A stretch of 64,000 nucleotides of DNA from Bradyrhizobium guangxiense (GCF_004114915.1 NZ_CP022219.1:5734501-5798500), one strand, 5' to 3'; counted from the stretch's first letter, positions 37,339 to 47,607 are shown. Numbers and translations are program-made. Notes: generated by a model not told the origin, from the sequence alone.

Positions 37339-37649
37339 ATGCACTTCCTCCCGCTTGATGTTTATTGATTGCGTCTCTCGTGAACGCCGCTGCGAGGAAT
37401 GTTTGCAGTTCAGTATGCGTCGATCGTCCTCCACCGGACATGAGCTGCAAACAAATGTCCCCTCTCTCGGCGCATGTCGCCAAGGGAGCCACGTTCACTA
37501 GCATGATTGCTGTCGCACGTCTGCTTGCACAGCGTACGACGGATCACGCAATGTGCAAAGACAGAATGCGCGCGGGGGAGCGCATTGCGCAGAGGGCGAA
37601 TTGAAACGACAGCAGCGCTGACCGTTCGATCGCGATCGGAGCTATAGAG
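37339..37649. other. Intergenic region upstream of the PQQ dehydrogenase
   Basis: About 311 bases between the dehydrogenase start and the end of the TRAP permease gene. It must hold the dehydrogenase promoter. A 12-base palindrome CGATCGCGATCG lies near 37628-37639, close to the TRAP operon's end. I saw no RNA gene or small ORF that I trust. Confidence 0.4.
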
Positions 37650-38954
37650 CTAGCCGTACAGCACGCGCGGCAAGATCGTGACGATGCCCGGCCACAGCGT
37701 CAGCAGCAGCACGAAGCCGATCATGATCACCAGGTACGGCATCGTGACGCGCGCGATGTAGCCGAGGCCATCTTCCGTCAAGCCCTGGATCACGAACAGG
37801 TTGAATCCGACCGGCGGGGGGATCTGCGCCATCTCGACCGCGAGCACCAGGAACACGCCGAACCAAACTTCGTCGAAGCCGGCGCCCTTCACGATGGGCA
37901 GCACGATCGGCAGCGTCATCACGATCATCGAGAAGCCGTCGAGGAAGCAGCCGAGGATCAAGTAGAAGATGACCAGCACCACGATCAGCATGAAGGGCGA
38001 CAGGCCAAGGCCCTTGACGAACGCGGCGACGGCCTGGGGAATACCGAGGAAGGCCGCGGCATTGCCGAGAATCGATGCCCCTAACACGATCAGCGCGATC
38101 ATCGAGCAGGTCACGACCGAGCCGATCAGCACGTCGCGCATCACCTGCTGCGACATCGCACCCTGCGCCCAGGCCACCAGCCCCGCGCCGAGCACGCCGA
38201 CGGCCGCCGCTTCCGATGGTGTCGCGAGTCCACCGTACATCGAGCCGAGCACGCAGGCGATCAGGAACAGCGCCGGCGCAAGGTCCTTCAGCGCGGCGAA
38301 GCGCTCGCCCCACGGCACCTGCGAGAGCTTGGCTTCCGTCTCCGGCACCATCGTCGCGTTGAGGGTCGTATGCAGCATCACCCACGCCATGAAGGTGGCG
38401 GCCAGCAGGAATCCCGGCAGCACGCCGGCCGTGAACAGTTTCAGGATCGAGACGTCGCCGAGCACGCCGTAGATGATCATGATGTTGGACGGCGGGATCA
38501 GGAAGCCGAGCGTGCCGGCACCGGCGAGCGAGCCGATCGCGATGTCGCGCGAATAGCCGCGGCGCAACAGCTCGTTGAGCGACATGCGGCCGATCACCTG
38601 CGTGGTCGCCGCCGAGGAGCCGGAGATCGCCGCAAAGATGGTGCAGCCGATCACGTTCACATGGAGCAGGCGGCCGGGCAGCAGCCCGGCCCAGGGCGCA
38701 AGCCCCTGGAACAGCGATCGCGACAGGCGGGGGCGAAACAGCAGCTCGCCCATCAGGATGAACAGCGGCAGCGCCAAGAGCTCCTGCGTGGTCAGGATGT
38801 TCCAGGCGTATTGCGGCAGCAGCTTGTCGAGCGGGATCGAGCGGAACATCGCGAGCAGCAGCGTCGCCGTGAGAGCAAGTGTCAGGCCAATCCACACGCC
38901 GCACGCGAGCAGCGCAAACAGGATCGCGAAGAGGGCGACGACTTCGATGGTCAT
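37650..38954 (-). CDS. TRAP transporter large permease (DctM family)
   Basis: A 434-residue DctM-type membrane protein with about 12 hydrophobic segments. Recognisable TRAP-M features include IFAAISGSSAATTQVIGRMSLNELLRRGY and IPPSNIMIIYG, and the late IPPPVGFNLFVIQGL. Couples substrate import to a sodium or proton gradient together with the small permease and the binding protein. Last gene of the hyuAB-dctPQM unit; starts 31 bases after the small permease stop. Confidence 0.95.
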   Translation of the reverse strand: MTIEVVALFAILFALLACGVWIGLTLALTATLLLAMFRSIPLDKLLPQYAWNILTTQELLALPLFILMGELLFRPRLSRSLFQGLAPWAGLLPGRLLHVNVIGCTIFAAISGSSAATTQVIGRMSLNELLRRGYSRDIAIGSLAGAGTLGFLIPPSNIMIIYGVLGDVSILKLFTAGVLPGFLLAATFMAWVMLHTTLNATMVPETEAKLSQVPWGERFAALKDLAPALFLIACVLGSMYGGLATPSEAAAVGVLGAGLVAWAQGAMSQQVMRDVLIGSVVTCSMIALIVLGASILGNAAAFLGIPQAVAAFVKGLGLSPFMLIVVLVIFYLILGCFLDGFSMIVMTLPIVLPIVKGAGFDEVWFGVFLVLAVEMAQIPPPVGFNLFVIQGLTEDGLGYIARVTMPYLVIMIGFVLLLTLWPGIVTILPRVLYG

Positions 38955-38985
38955 ACGATCTTGAACCCGGGAGCGAGCAAGGCGG

Positions 38986-39579
38986 TCATTCGACGGGGGA
39001 GGCCTTCATGCGGTGATCCTCCAGCGGCAGCCCAAGCCCGGCCTGGATTGCGCGCGCCAGGAACTGGAGCGTGAGCAGCAGCATGCCGAAGGTGACGACG
39101 GCTTCCGGAAACCACAGCGGCGTGTCGCTGGAGGTCGAGACCTGGCCGCGCGTGTACGCGGCAAAGGCGAACTTCGCCATCGCTGACGTGAGAAAGGCCA
39201 TGAAGGCGAAGCCAGCGGCCGCCGACAGGATCTCGAGCGCGCGCTGCATCGGCCTTGGTGCGTTCTTGAGCAGCAGCACGACACGGATGTGGCCGCCGAC
39301 GCGCAGGGTCATGGCGGCGCCGAAGGTGAAGGACGCCGCCATCAGATAAGACGAATATTCCCAGGCGATCGAGATCGTCGGGGGAAAGAACGACAGGAAG
39401 TTCGACAGGAAGCGCGTTGCGACCTCGCACAGCATCAGCAGCGTCAGCATCAACAGGCAGCCCCCGCCGATCCAGCCGTCGAGACGGCCGAGACGGTCGA
39501 TGCCGTCGAGCAGGATACGCAGCGGCACTGGGGCCGCTGCATTGAGGCTTTGCGGTGCTTCGGACGAAACGCTCGCCAC
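38986..39579 (-). CDS. TRAP transporter small permease (DctQ family)
   Basis: A 197-residue protein with four hydrophobic segments and DctQ features such as LMLCEVATRFL and SYLMAASFTFGAAMTLRVGGHIRVVLL. The C-terminal VTFGMLLLTLQFLARAIQAGLGLPLEDHRM is typical. It lies 10 bases after the binding-protein gene and before the large permease, so the three make one transporter. Confidence 0.92.
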   Translation of the reverse strand: MASVSSEAPQSLNAAAPVPLRILLDGIDRLGRLDGWIGGGCLLMLTLLMLCEVATRFLSNFLSFFPPTISIAWEYSSYLMAASFTFGAAMTLRVGGHIRVVLLLKNAPRPMQRALEILSAAAGFAFMAFLTSAMAKFAFAAYTRGQVSTSSDTPLWFPEAVVTFGMLLLTLQFLARAIQAGLGLPLEDHRMKASPVE

Positions 39580-39589
39580 GATCCCGCCC

Positions 39590-40591
39590 TCAGCCGCGCT
39601 TCATTTCGGCGAGATAGGCCCGCACCGGCTTGTCGGCCGCCGGCACGCGCTTGAGGAAGGCATCCAACTGCGGCGCGGTCTTGGCCCGGATGTCCGTCAT
39701 CATCGCATCCGAAACCGGCACCACCTCCATGCCGCCCTCCTTGAGGCGGTTGAGGCTGTCGACGTCGGCCTTGAGCGAATTGGCCCAGAAGCCCGGCTCC
39801 ATCTTCGCGGCGATATCCGCGACGAGCTTCTGCTGATCCGCAGAGAGCGCCTTCCAGGAATCGAGATTGACGGTCAGCATCTGCGACGACCAGACGTGGT
39901 TCGTCGGATAGACATATTTCAGGAATTCCCAGAACTTGCCGTCGACGCCAGACACCGAGGAGGTGGAGACGCCGGCCACCGCGCCGGAGGCAAGCGCGGG
40001 GATCGTTTCGCCCCAGGGGATCATCACCGCCGCCATGCCGATCGCATTCAGCATCTCGACCGCATTCTTGTCGGGCACGCGGATCTTGATGTTCTTCAGG
40101 CCCTCGACGTCGGCGACCTTCGCCTTGAGGTGCAGATATTGCGTCGGCCACGGCACGATGTAGAGGATCTTCTGGTTGTTGCGAGCCGCGATCTTCTCGT
40201 ATTCGGGCCGCACATATTTGTGCAGCACCTTCAACTCCTCCACGGAGCCGCAGAGGAACGGAATGCTCTCGACGCCCATGAAGGGCTCGTCGCCGACCTG
40301 CTGGATGTTGAGGACATCTGCGAGCGGTACCAGGCCGTCGCGCACGGCACGCAGATGCTCGGGTCCCTTGAAGCCGAGCTGGCCACCGGCCTTCACGGTG
40401 ATCGCGACCGAGCCGCCCGTCTGCTTCTTCACCTCTTCGGCGAAGGCCATCGCGTTCTGAGTGTGGAAATTGCCATCGGGCCAAACCGTCGACATGTCCC
40501 AGCTTGTCGTCGCCGCACGGGCGCGGGTCGAGATGTGGCCGGCGGCGAGCAGCGTCGCTGCGCCCGCGGTGAAGTTCCGTCGCGTGATCAT
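39590..40591 (-). CDS. TRAP transporter substrate-binding protein (DctP family)
   Basis: A 333-residue periplasmic solute receptor. The N-terminus (MITRRNFTAGAATLLAAGHISTRARA) resembles a twin-arginine signal. The mature part has WPDGNFHTQNAMAFAEEVKKQTGG, FKGPEHLRAVRDGLVPLADV and the substrate-contacting region KNIKIRVPDKNAVEMLNAIGMAAVMIPWGETIPALASGAVAG with the conserved Arg for a carboxylate. The ligand is probably a carboxylate or a cyclic amide handled by HyuAB, an inference from linkage. Confidence 0.93.
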   Translation of the reverse strand: MITRRNFTAGAATLLAAGHISTRARAATTSWDMSTVWPDGNFHTQNAMAFAEEVKKQTGGSVAITVKAGGQLGFKGPEHLRAVRDGLVPLADVLNIQQVGDEPFMGVESIPFLCGSVEELKVLHKYVRPEYEKIAARNNQKILYIVPWPTQYLHLKAKVADVEGLKNIKIRVPDKNAVEMLNAIGMAAVMIPWGETIPALASGAVAGVSTSSVSGVDGKFWEFLKYVYPTNHVWSSQMLTVNLDSWKALSADQQKLVADIAAKMEPGFWANSLKADVDSLNRLKEGGMEVVPVSDAMMTDIRAKTAPQLDAFLKRVPAADKPVRAYLAEMKRG

Positions 40592-40624
40592 TGCACCCCT
40601 CCGTTTACCAAACGTACCGACGCC

Positions 40625-42283
40625 TCAGCGCGCGTACCCATAAACTGCAACCGCATTGTCGGCAGACACGAGTCCGCTCTCGACGTCGTCCTTGACCGCC
40701 GCCCGATCGCGCGCCGCGGGATCGCCGATGCCGGCGCCGCCGGGCGTCAGCACCACCAGCCGGTCATCCGGCGGCACCTGCTGAAAGCCTTTGCCACGCA
40801 GCTTCTTGCCGGACTTGAGGCCGACATAGCCGGCCTCGCCGTTCTGGCCACCATCGCGGCCGCGCGGCGGATGATCGATGCGGTCGAACGCCGCGAGAAT
40901 ATCGAACGGCGCATCGACGCCGCTGCCGACCTCGATGATCTGGCCGAGGCCGCCGCGGGTGCGGCCTGCCCCGCCGGAATCCGGACGCAGCTCCTTGCGC
41001 CAGAAGATCAAAGGCGTTTGCGTCTCGGCAATCTCGACCGGGGTGCCGCGCACGCCGCTGGGATAGGCAGTCGCCGACAGCCCGTCCTTGCCGAAGCGCG
41101 CACCGGTGCCGCCATTGGAGGTCACTGCCATCGAGAACCCGTAATTGCCGCCGACCCCGGAGCGGGTCTGTCCGCGCACGTTGAGATTCCACAGGCAGGA
41201 GGTGCCTTCCGCAGGCACGCGCTCGGGAATGATCTGGCGCAGGCAGCCGAAGACGACGTCGGGCAGCATCTGGCCGATGACGTGACGCGAGGCGACCGGC
41301 GCCGGCTTCGGCGCATTGAGGATGGCGCCAGCGGGTGCCGACACCGTCAACGGCGAGAGCGAGCCGGCATTGTTCGGGATCTGCGAGGCGACGACGCAGC
41401 CGAGGCCGAACACGGTGTAGGCGGTGGTGTAGGACAGCGGCACGTTGATGCCGAACTTCGAGGCTGCGGACGTGCCGTCGAAATCGACGTGAATGCCCTG
41501 GTCCGAGATCGTCAGGGTCGCCGCCAGCGTGACCGGGGCATCATAGCCGTCGACCACCATGGTGTTGCGCCAACTTCCCTTCGGCAGCTTTGCGATCTCG
41601 GCCAGCACGGCTTCGCGCGAGCGATCGCAGATGTAATCGCCGAGCTCGTCGAGCGTATCGATGCCGAACTCGCTCATCATCTCGACCAGCCGCTCGCAGC
41701 CGACGTCGTTGCAGCCGGCGAGCGAATAGGTGTCACCTTCGGTGTCGATCGGCAGCCGCGTGTTGGTGCGGATCATCGCCATCAGCGTCTCGTTGACGAC
41801 GCCCTGGTCGATCAGCTTCAGCATGGGGATGTAGAGCCCCTCCATGAACACGTCAGTGGCATCAGGGCCGAAGCCGATGCCGCCGATGTCCATGAGATGG
41901 CTGGTGCAGGAGAACAGCGCCACCGGCTTGCCGTCCTTGAAGCAGGGGGGGGTGACGACGAAGTCGTTGAGATGGCCGGTGCCCATCCAGGGATCGTTGG
42001 TGATATAGGCATCGCCCTCCTGCATCGTCGCGATCGGGAAGTGGTCGATGAAGTGCTTGACCGATTCCGCCATCGAGTTGACGTGGCCGGGCGTGCCGGT
42101 CACCGCCTGCGCCAGCATCCGCCCCCTAAGGTCGAACACGCCGGCCGAGAGGTCGCCGCATTCGCGCACGATCGGGCTGAACGCGGTGCGGAGCAGCACC
42201 TGCGCCTGCTCCTCGACCACGGCGATCAGCCGGTGCCACATGATCTGCAGGTCGATCAGGCTCGCGCCATTTGCCTTGCTCAT
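40625..42283 (-). CDS. Hydantoinase/oxoprolinase subunit B (HyuB family)
   Basis: A 552-residue HyuB-type protein: DLQIMWHRLIAVVEEQAQVLLRTAFSPIVRECGDLSAGVFDLRGRMLAQA, GDAYITNDPWMGTGHLNDFVVTPPCF, FSCTSHLMDIGG, and C-terminal SGGAGRTRGGLGQIIEVG, all conserved. Acts with HyuA in ATP-dependent opening of cyclic amides (hydantoin, 5-oxoproline). Starts 2 bases after the hyuA stop, so it is tightly coupled. The exact ring substrate is unknown. Confidence 0.92.
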   Translation of the reverse strand: MSKANGASLIDLQIMWHRLIAVVEEQAQVLLRTAFSPIVRECGDLSAGVFDLRGRMLAQAVTGTPGHVNSMAESVKHFIDHFPIATMQEGDAYITNDPWMGTGHLNDFVVTPPCFKDGKPVALFSCTSHLMDIGGIGFGPDATDVFMEGLYIPMLKLIDQGVVNETLMAMIRTNTRLPIDTEGDTYSLAGCNDVGCERLVEMMSEFGIDTLDELGDYICDRSREAVLAEIAKLPKGSWRNTMVVDGYDAPVTLAATLTISDQGIHVDFDGTSAASKFGINVPLSYTTAYTVFGLGCVVASQIPNNAGSLSPLTVSAPAGAILNAPKPAPVASRHVIGQMLPDVVFGCLRQIIPERVPAEGTSCLWNLNVRGQTRSGVGGNYGFSMAVTSNGGTGARFGKDGLSATAYPSGVRGTPVEIAETQTPLIFWRKELRPDSGGAGRTRGGLGQIIEVGSGVDAPFDILAAFDRIDHPPRGRDGGQNGEAGYVGLKSGKKLRGKGFQQVPPDDRLVVLTPGGAGIGDPAARDRAAVKDDVESGLVSADNAVAVYGYAR

Positions 42284-42285
42284 GA

Positions 42286-44370
42286 TCAGGCCGCCTTTCG
42301 TTCCATGACGATGCTGCCGGCACCGTCGATATGGGCGTCAAAACTGGTAGAGACGAAGGTGGAAGTCTCGTCCTCCGCAATCACAGCCGGACCTGCAATG
42401 GTCGCGCCCGGCGCCATGTCCTCGCGGCGATAGAGCGGGATCTCGATCACCTCGCCTGCCCGGCCGTCGAAGAATTTTCGGCTGCCGGACGCCTTGGCCG
42501 CGGGCTTGCGCGCCACGGATGCGACGGCGGGCGGGTTGCGCGCCTCGGTGGTCGCCAGCACCGACCAGCTCAACACCTCGATGGCCGCGCCCGGAATCGG
42601 CCGCTCGAACATCGCGGAATAGTCCGCCTCGAATTTCTGGCGCAGGCCCGCAAGATCGGCCACGGTCAGCCGCCGGTTCGGCAGCTCGACCGAGATCTCA
42701 TGGCCCTGACCGACGTAGCGCATGAAGGCGGCGCGGCGCTCGCGCACCGGTGCGCCGGCGGCGCCAGGCTCGACCAACGCACGCGCTTCGGTTGCCATCT
42801 CCTGCAACAGATCGGAGACCGCCTCGGTGTCGAAATCATCGAGGCGGGCGTGACGGCTGCGCACCAGCTCATAGGCGATCGGCGCGGCAAGAAAGCCGAC
42901 CGCCGAACCGACGCCGGCATTCGACGGCACGATCACGCGGGAGACGCCGATCTTCTCGGCGACGCGGGCCGCATGCAGCGGCGCAGCGCCACCGAAGGCG
43001 ATCAGCGTGTGCTGGCCGACCACGGCACCGCGCTCGACCGCATGGACGCGCGCCGCGCTCGCCATGTTCTCACAGACGACTTCGTGCACCGCATAGGCCG
43101 CGGTTTCCGCGGACAGGCCGAGCGGCGCACCGACATCGCGCAGCAGCGCCTGTTTCGACAGCTCCGGATCGAGCTTGATCGTGCCGGCCGCGAACGCGTC
43201 GGGATCGATCATGCCTAGCGCAACGTCCGCATCCGTCACGGCCGGACGCTGGCCGCCGCGGCCGTAGCAGGCCGGTCCCGGCTCCGAGGACGCACTTTCC
43301 GGCCCCACGGTGACGCGCTTCATGGCATCGATATGCGCGATCGAGCCGCCGCCGGCGCCGATCTCGACCATCTCGATCACGGGAATGCGCACCGGCAGGC
43401 CCGAGCCTTTGAGGAAGCGCGCCGCGCGATCGACCTCGAATACGCGCGAGGTTTCGGGCTGGTACTTCTCGATCAGGCAGATCTTTGCGGTGGTGCCGCC
43501 CATGTCGAAGGACAGAACCTTGCTCTCGCCCAGCCGCGCCGCGATCTGCGCCGCGAAGATGGCACCGCCGGCGGGTCCGGATTCGACGAGACGCACCGGA
43601 AAACGCCGCGCCGTCTCGATCGAGGTGACGCCGCCGCCGGAGGTGACGAGGTAGATCGCGCCGCGGAACTGCTCGACCTGCAGGGCATCGGCCATGCGGG
43701 CGAGATAGCCGTCGATCAGGGGTTGCACATAGGCGTTCGCGACCGCAGTCGATGTGCGCTCATACTCGCGAATCTCGGGACAGACGGCGGAGGACACCGT
43801 CACGGAGATGCCAGGCATCTCCTCAGCCAGGATCGCGGCTGCACGTCGCTCGTGCTCGGGATTGGCGTAGGAGTGCAGGAAGGCGATCGCGACGCTCTCG
43901 ACGCCTAGCTCGCGCAATTTGGGCGCGAGCGCGCGTAGCGAGGCCTCGTCGAGCGGGAGGCGAACGGCACCGTGGGCGTCAACGCGCTCGGGCACAGTGA
44001 AACGCAGGCTCCGCGGCGCCAGCGGCTTGGGCTTGTCGATGGTGAGATCGTACTGGTCGTAGCGGCTCTCGGTGCCGATATCGAGCACGTCGCGAAAGCC
44101 TTCGGTCGCGATCAGGGCGGTCTTGGCACCGCGGCGCTCGATAATGGCGTTGGTCGCGAGCGTGGTGCCGTGAATGAAGACGTCGATGTCGCTGATATGA
44201 GCGCGCGCATCCGCGAGAATGAGACGCATGCCGTCCAGCACCGCCTGCTCGGGCCGCTGCGGCGTCGTCAGCACCTTGCGCGTCTTGCGAGCTTGACCCA
44301 CGTCCAGCACGATGTCGGTGAATGTGCCACCGATATCAACGGCAAGCCGCACTTCGGCTCCCTCAAGCAT
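42286..44370 (-). CDS. Hydantoinase/oxoprolinase subunit A (HyuA family)
   Basis: A 694-residue ATP-binding subunit with the ASKHA-like N-terminal motif AVDIGGTFTDIVLD and HGTTLATNAIIERRGAKTALI, plus SFDMGGTTAKICL, EIGAGGGSIAHIDAMKRVTVGPESASSEPGPACYGRGG and the C-terminal GPAVIAEDETSTFV. First gene of the five-gene unit hyuA-hyuB-dctP-dctQ-dctM. Complete length for the family with no visible damage. Confidence 0.94.
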   Translation of the reverse strand: MLEGAEVRLAVDIGGTFTDIVLDVGQARKTRKVLTTPQRPEQAVLDGMRLILADARAHISDIDVFIHGTTLATNAIIERRGAKTALIATEGFRDVLDIGTESRYDQYDLTIDKPKPLAPRSLRFTVPERVDAHGAVRLPLDEASLRALAPKLRELGVESVAIAFLHSYANPEHERRAAAILAEEMPGISVTVSSAVCPEIREYERTSTAVANAYVQPLIDGYLARMADALQVEQFRGAIYLVTSGGGVTSIETARRFPVRLVESGPAGGAIFAAQIAARLGESKVLSFDMGGTTAKICLIEKYQPETSRVFEVDRAARFLKGSGLPVRIPVIEMVEIGAGGGSIAHIDAMKRVTVGPESASSEPGPACYGRGGQRPAVTDADVALGMIDPDAFAAGTIKLDPELSKQALLRDVGAPLGLSAETAAYAVHEVVCENMASAARVHAVERGAVVGQHTLIAFGGAAPLHAARVAEKIGVSRVIVPSNAGVGSAVGFLAAPIAYELVRSRHARLDDFDTEAVSDLLQEMATEARALVEPGAAGAPVRERRAAFMRYVGQGHEISVELPNRRLTVADLAGLRQKFEADYSAMFERPIPGAAIEVLSWSVLATTEARNPPAVASVARKPAAKASGSRKFFDGRAGEVIEIPLYRREDMAPGATIAGPAVIAEDETSTFVSTSFDAHIDGAGSIVMERKAA

Positions 44371-44511
44371 TCCAAATTCTCCGTGCTGATCGTCAAGACT
44401 GAGGTCGAAAACGCAGCAATTTCCATGCCATGGCCGACAAGGACAACGCCGCGCCCGGCTATTCTGCTTGGCACCTATGCAATAGGCAAGGCGTGTTCGC
44501 CGCCCTCGCGA

Positions 44512-45333
44512 TCAGAGCAGGAATGCAAGCGCCGCTTCGCAGCGCTCCTCGACCTTCAGCGTCAGGAGATCGTCGGCGCGGGTGCGTCCGAGATTGATCG
44601 CAGCGATCGGGATGTTGCGCTGCGCCGCCTCCTTTACGAAGCGGAATCCGGAATAGACCATCAGAGACGAGCCGACGATCAACATGGCATCGGCCTGCGC
44701 CAGGTGATCCCGCGCGGCGGCAACGACGTCACGCGGGACGTTCTCGCCGAAGAACACGACGTCGGGCTTGAGGACGCCGCCGCAGGCTTCGCAAGCGGGC
44801 ACCTTGAACGACGAGAAATCCGCGTGCTCCAGATCGGCGTCGCCGTCCGGCGCATCCGCGGCATCGAGCGTCAACCATTCCGCGTTAGCGCGGCCAAGTG
44901 CATCCTGGAATTCGCTGCGCTGGGTCTTCGCCCCGCAGCCCATGCAGCGGACGAGATCGAGCCGGCCGTGCAAATCGATCCCCTGCCGGTGGCCGGCGGA
45001 CTGATGCAGCCGATCGACATTTTGGGTCAGCAGCATGCCGCAGCGCCCGCTCGCCTCGAGCCGGGCCAACGCGTGATGCGCATCGTTCGGCCGGGCCCGA
45101 CCGAAGCGCCTCCAGCCGATCAGGCTCCGCGCCCAATAACGCTGGCGCGTGCGCTCCTCCGACATGAAGGCCTGGAAATTGACCGGCTGGGTTCGCTTCC
45201 AATTGCCGTGGCTGTCGCGGTAGTCGGGAATGCCCGAATTGGTGCTGCAGCCGGCGCCGGTCAGCACGAACAGCTTTTCGTGCCGGGCGATGAAGTCCTG
45301 AAGTGGAGGGTGAACCGGCCGAGCTGTTGTCAT
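44512..45333 (-). CDS. Sir2-family NAD-dependent protein deacylase
   Basis: A 273-residue sirtuin. NAD-binding GAGCSTNSGIPDYRD (about 28-42), QNVDRLHQSAG, catalytic His in IDLHGRLD, zinc site C-x2-C twice (CMGCGAK and CEACGG) and GSSLMVYSGF. The GIPDYRDSHGNWKR loop fits a class II type sirtuin (SIRT4-like). Removes acyl groups from lysines, giving O-acyl-ADP-ribose and nicotinamide. Stands alone between hyuA and an SDR gene. Confidence 0.93.
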   Translation of the reverse strand: MTTARPVHPPLQDFIARHEKLFVLTGAGCSTNSGIPDYRDSHGNWKRTQPVNFQAFMSEERTRQRYWARSLIGWRRFGRARPNDAHHALARLEASGRCGMLLTQNVDRLHQSAGHRQGIDLHGRLDLVRCMGCGAKTQRSEFQDALGRANAEWLTLDAADAPDGDADLEHADFSSFKVPACEACGGVLKPDVVFFGENVPRDVVAAARDHLAQADAMLIVGSSLMVYSGFRFVKEAAQRNIPIAAINLGRTRADDLLTLKVEERCEAALAFLL

Positions 45334-45378
45334 GGCGCAGATGTAGTCTGCGCAGGCGAGTTTTGCCAGATCACCTCG

Positions 45379-46215
45379 CTAGCTCGCCCAGTTCTCGCGA
45401 AACTCCGGAAACAGCGTCAGGCCTCCGCAGGCATAGAGGGTCTGTCCAGTGATGTAGCTCGCATCGTCAGAGGCCAGGAAGGCGAACACCGCGGCGATCT
45501 CTTCCGGCGTGCCGACGCGCCCCATGGGAATGTGGCTGGTGACGACGCCCCGCTTGTCCGGATCGCCGGTCCAGGCGGCGTTGATCGGCGTGTCGATCGC
45601 GCCGGGACCGACGGCATTGACGCGGATGCCCCGGCTGGCAAATTCCAGCGCCAGCGTGCGGGTCAGGTTGGCCATGCCGCCCTTGCTGATCGAATAGGCG
45701 AGATAGCCGGGCTTTGGAATGATCTGGTGCACGCTCGAACAGTTGATGATGCTGCCGCCTCCCCCGCGCGCCACGAAATGCGCGAGCGCCTTCTGCGCGC
45801 AGAGCACGGCACCGTTGAGATTAACGTCGATGATGCGTCGATAGGTTTCGACGTCGAGCGCCTCGCTCGGCGATTCCTTCTGGAAGCCGGCGTTGTTGAC
45901 GAGGCAATCGAGACGTTTCCAGCGCGACAGGATCGCCTCGAACATCGCGGCAATGTCCTGCTCATCGCCGACATTGGCCCTGACGATGCAATGATCGGGC
46001 TCGTCGTGGCCGCGATCGCGCGAAGCCGCCCGGGCAAGCGCGAGCGTCTCCTCCGCCCGCTCCGCGTTCTCGAAATAATTGATGGCGACGGTCGCGCCTT
46101 CCTGGGCGAGCCGGACGGCGATGGCGCGTCCGATGCCTTGCGAGGCGCCGGTCACCAGCGCGTATTGGCCGACAAGGCGCGACGGAAAGGGGCGAGGACG
46201 TTCGGTTTGCGGCAT
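45379..46215 (-). CDS. SDR family oxidoreductase
   Basis: A 278-residue classical SDR, glucose-dehydrogenase-like. TGASQGIG cofactor motif, NNAGF, catalytic Ser in IINCSSVHQ, YSISKGGM (Tyr-x3-Lys) and C-terminal SYITGQTLYACGG. ATG at 46215 follows GGAGAGA; the frame extends 17 codons upstream without homology. Converging information on substrate is lacking. It is close to, but not coupled with, the permease gene upstream. Confidence 0.88.
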   Translation of the reverse strand: MPQTERPRPFPSRLVGQYALVTGASQGIGRAIAVRLAQEGATVAINYFENAERAEETLALARAASRDRGHDEPDHCIVRANVGDEQDIAAMFEAILSRWKRLDCLVNNAGFQKESPSEALDVETYRRIIDVNLNGAVLCAQKALAHFVARGGGGSIINCSSVHQIIPKPGYLAYSISKGGMANLTRTLALEFASRGIRVNAVGPGAIDTPINAAWTGDPDKRGVVTSHIPMGRVGTPEEIAAVFAFLASDDASYITGQTLYACGGLTLFPEFRENWAS

Positions 46216-46287
46216 GTGTTCTCTCCGGGATGCTCCATCATGGATGGAACAAGCGTTTTGTTCCATCCGTTGCGCGCATTCGTGGCT

Positions 46288-47607
46288 TCACTCCGCGCGC
46301 CGCGTCAGCGGCGAGGTCAGGATCTGATACAGGATGATGGCGCCGAAGGTCGCCGTGCCGATGCCGCCGATCGTGAATGCGCCGAACTTGAGCGTCAGGT
46401 CCCCCGCGCCCGCGGTCAACGCCACCGCGACGGTGATCAGGTTTGCAGGATTTGCAAAGTCGACCTTGTTCTCGACCCAGATCCGGCCCGCCATTGCCGC
46501 GATCAGGCCGAACAGCACGATCGAGAGGCCACCGATGACAGGGCCCGGGATCGACAGGATCAGCGCGCCGAATTTCGGCGAGAAGCCGAGCAGGATCGAC
46601 ACAATGGCGGCGAAAGCAAACAGCAATGTCGAATAGACCTTCGTCGCCGCCATCACGCCGATATTCTCGGCGTAGGTGGTGACGCCGGTGCCGCCGCCTG
46701 AGGCGGCAACGATGGTTGCTAAGCTGTCGGCGAACAGGGCGCGGCCGAGATAGGCATCGAGGCTTCGGCCCGTCATGGCGCCGACCGCCTTGATGTGACC
46801 GAGGTTCTCGGCGACGAGAATGATCGCGACCGGGGCAATGAGAAAGATTGCGTCGGCCTGGAACGTCGGCGCAGTGAAGTTCGGCAGGCCGATCCACGGC
46901 GCGGCCGCCAGTTGCGCGAAGTCGATCGGCTTGCCGAAACCGAGCCCGTTCGCGAACAGCAAATACAATACATACCCGCCGATCGCACCGAGGATGATCG
47001 GCAGCCGCCGCCACAGGCCGGGGGCGGCAACGGCGACGATGGCGATGATCAGAACGGTCGCGAGCCCGATTGCCGTGTCGAACGTGCCAGCGCTCACCGC
47101 CTTGACCGCCACCGGGGCGAGGTTGAGGCCGATCGCGGCGACCACGGCGCCGGTGACGGCCGGCGGCAGCAGCCTCTCGACCCAGCCGACCCCCGACCAC
47201 ATCACAATCAGCGCGATCACCCCATACAGCACGCCGGCGCCGATGATGCCGCCGAGCGCGACCGACATGTTGGGGTTCGTCCCCTGCCCGGCATAGCCGG
47301 TGGCCGCAATGACGACGGCGATGAATGCGAAGCTCGAACCGAGATAGCTCGGCACGCGACCGGCGACGATGACGAAGAAGATCAGCGTGCCGATACCGGA
47401 GAACAGGACTGCAACGTTGGGGTCGAACCCCATCAGCAGCGGGGCGATGATCGTCGAGCCGGACATCGCGACGCAATGCTGCAGACCGGAGACGACGGTC
47501 TGCCCCCATGACAGTCGCTCTTCTGGCATGATCACGCCGGAGGTCTTGAGCTTCCAACGCGGGAAATAGCCCTGTGCTTGCTCGTCCGAGCCCATTGCTG
47601 TCGACAT
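46288..47607 (-). CDS. NCS2 family uracil/xanthine permease
   Basis: A 439-residue NAT/NCS2 membrane transporter with about 14 segments. Family signature [10 protein letters not shown] (the QN-x-G-x4-T-[KRG] type motif) around residues 315-325, and [16 protein letters not shown] near the start. Likely imports uracil or a purine such as xanthine or urate by proton symport. ATG at 47607 follows GGGGGGAAC; an extension of 35 residues upstream is not credible. Divergent from dctA. Confidence 0.92.
   Translation of the reverse strand: MSTAMGSDEQAQGYFPRWKLKTSGVIMPEERLSWGQTVVSGLQHCVAMSGSTIIAPLLMGFDPNVAVLFSGIGTLIFFVIVAGRVPSYLGSSFAFIAVVIAATGYAGQGTNPNMSVALGGIIGAGVLYGVIALIVMWSGVGWVERLLPPAVTGAVVAAIGLNLAPVAVKAVSAGTFDTAIGLATVLIIAIVAVAAPGLWRRLPIILGAIGGYVLYLLFANGLGFGKPIDFAQLAAAPWIGLPNFTAPTFQADAIFLIAPVAIILVAENLGHIKAVGAMTGRSLDAYLGRALFADSLATIVAASGGGTGVTTYAENIGVMAATKVYSTLLFAFAAIVSILLGFSPKFGALILSIPGPVIGGLSIVLFGLIAAMAGRIWVENKVDFANPANLITVAVALTAGAGDLTLKFGAFTIGGIGTATFGAIILYQILTSPLTRRAE

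Noticed and set aside
37628..37639. CGATCGCGATCG palindrome
   Set aside because: Short self-complementary GC-rich sequence; expected often in this composition and without a clear partner gene.
39500..42433. 977-residue open frame on the plus strand
   Set aside because: It is antisense to dctQ, dctP and hyuB, which have clear family matches; its composition is the Arg/His/Gly-rich type made by GC-rich antisense frames.
43972..46701. 909-residue open frame on the plus strand
   Set aside because: It crosses hyuA, the sirtuin, the SDR and the permease in antisense and has no recognisable domain.
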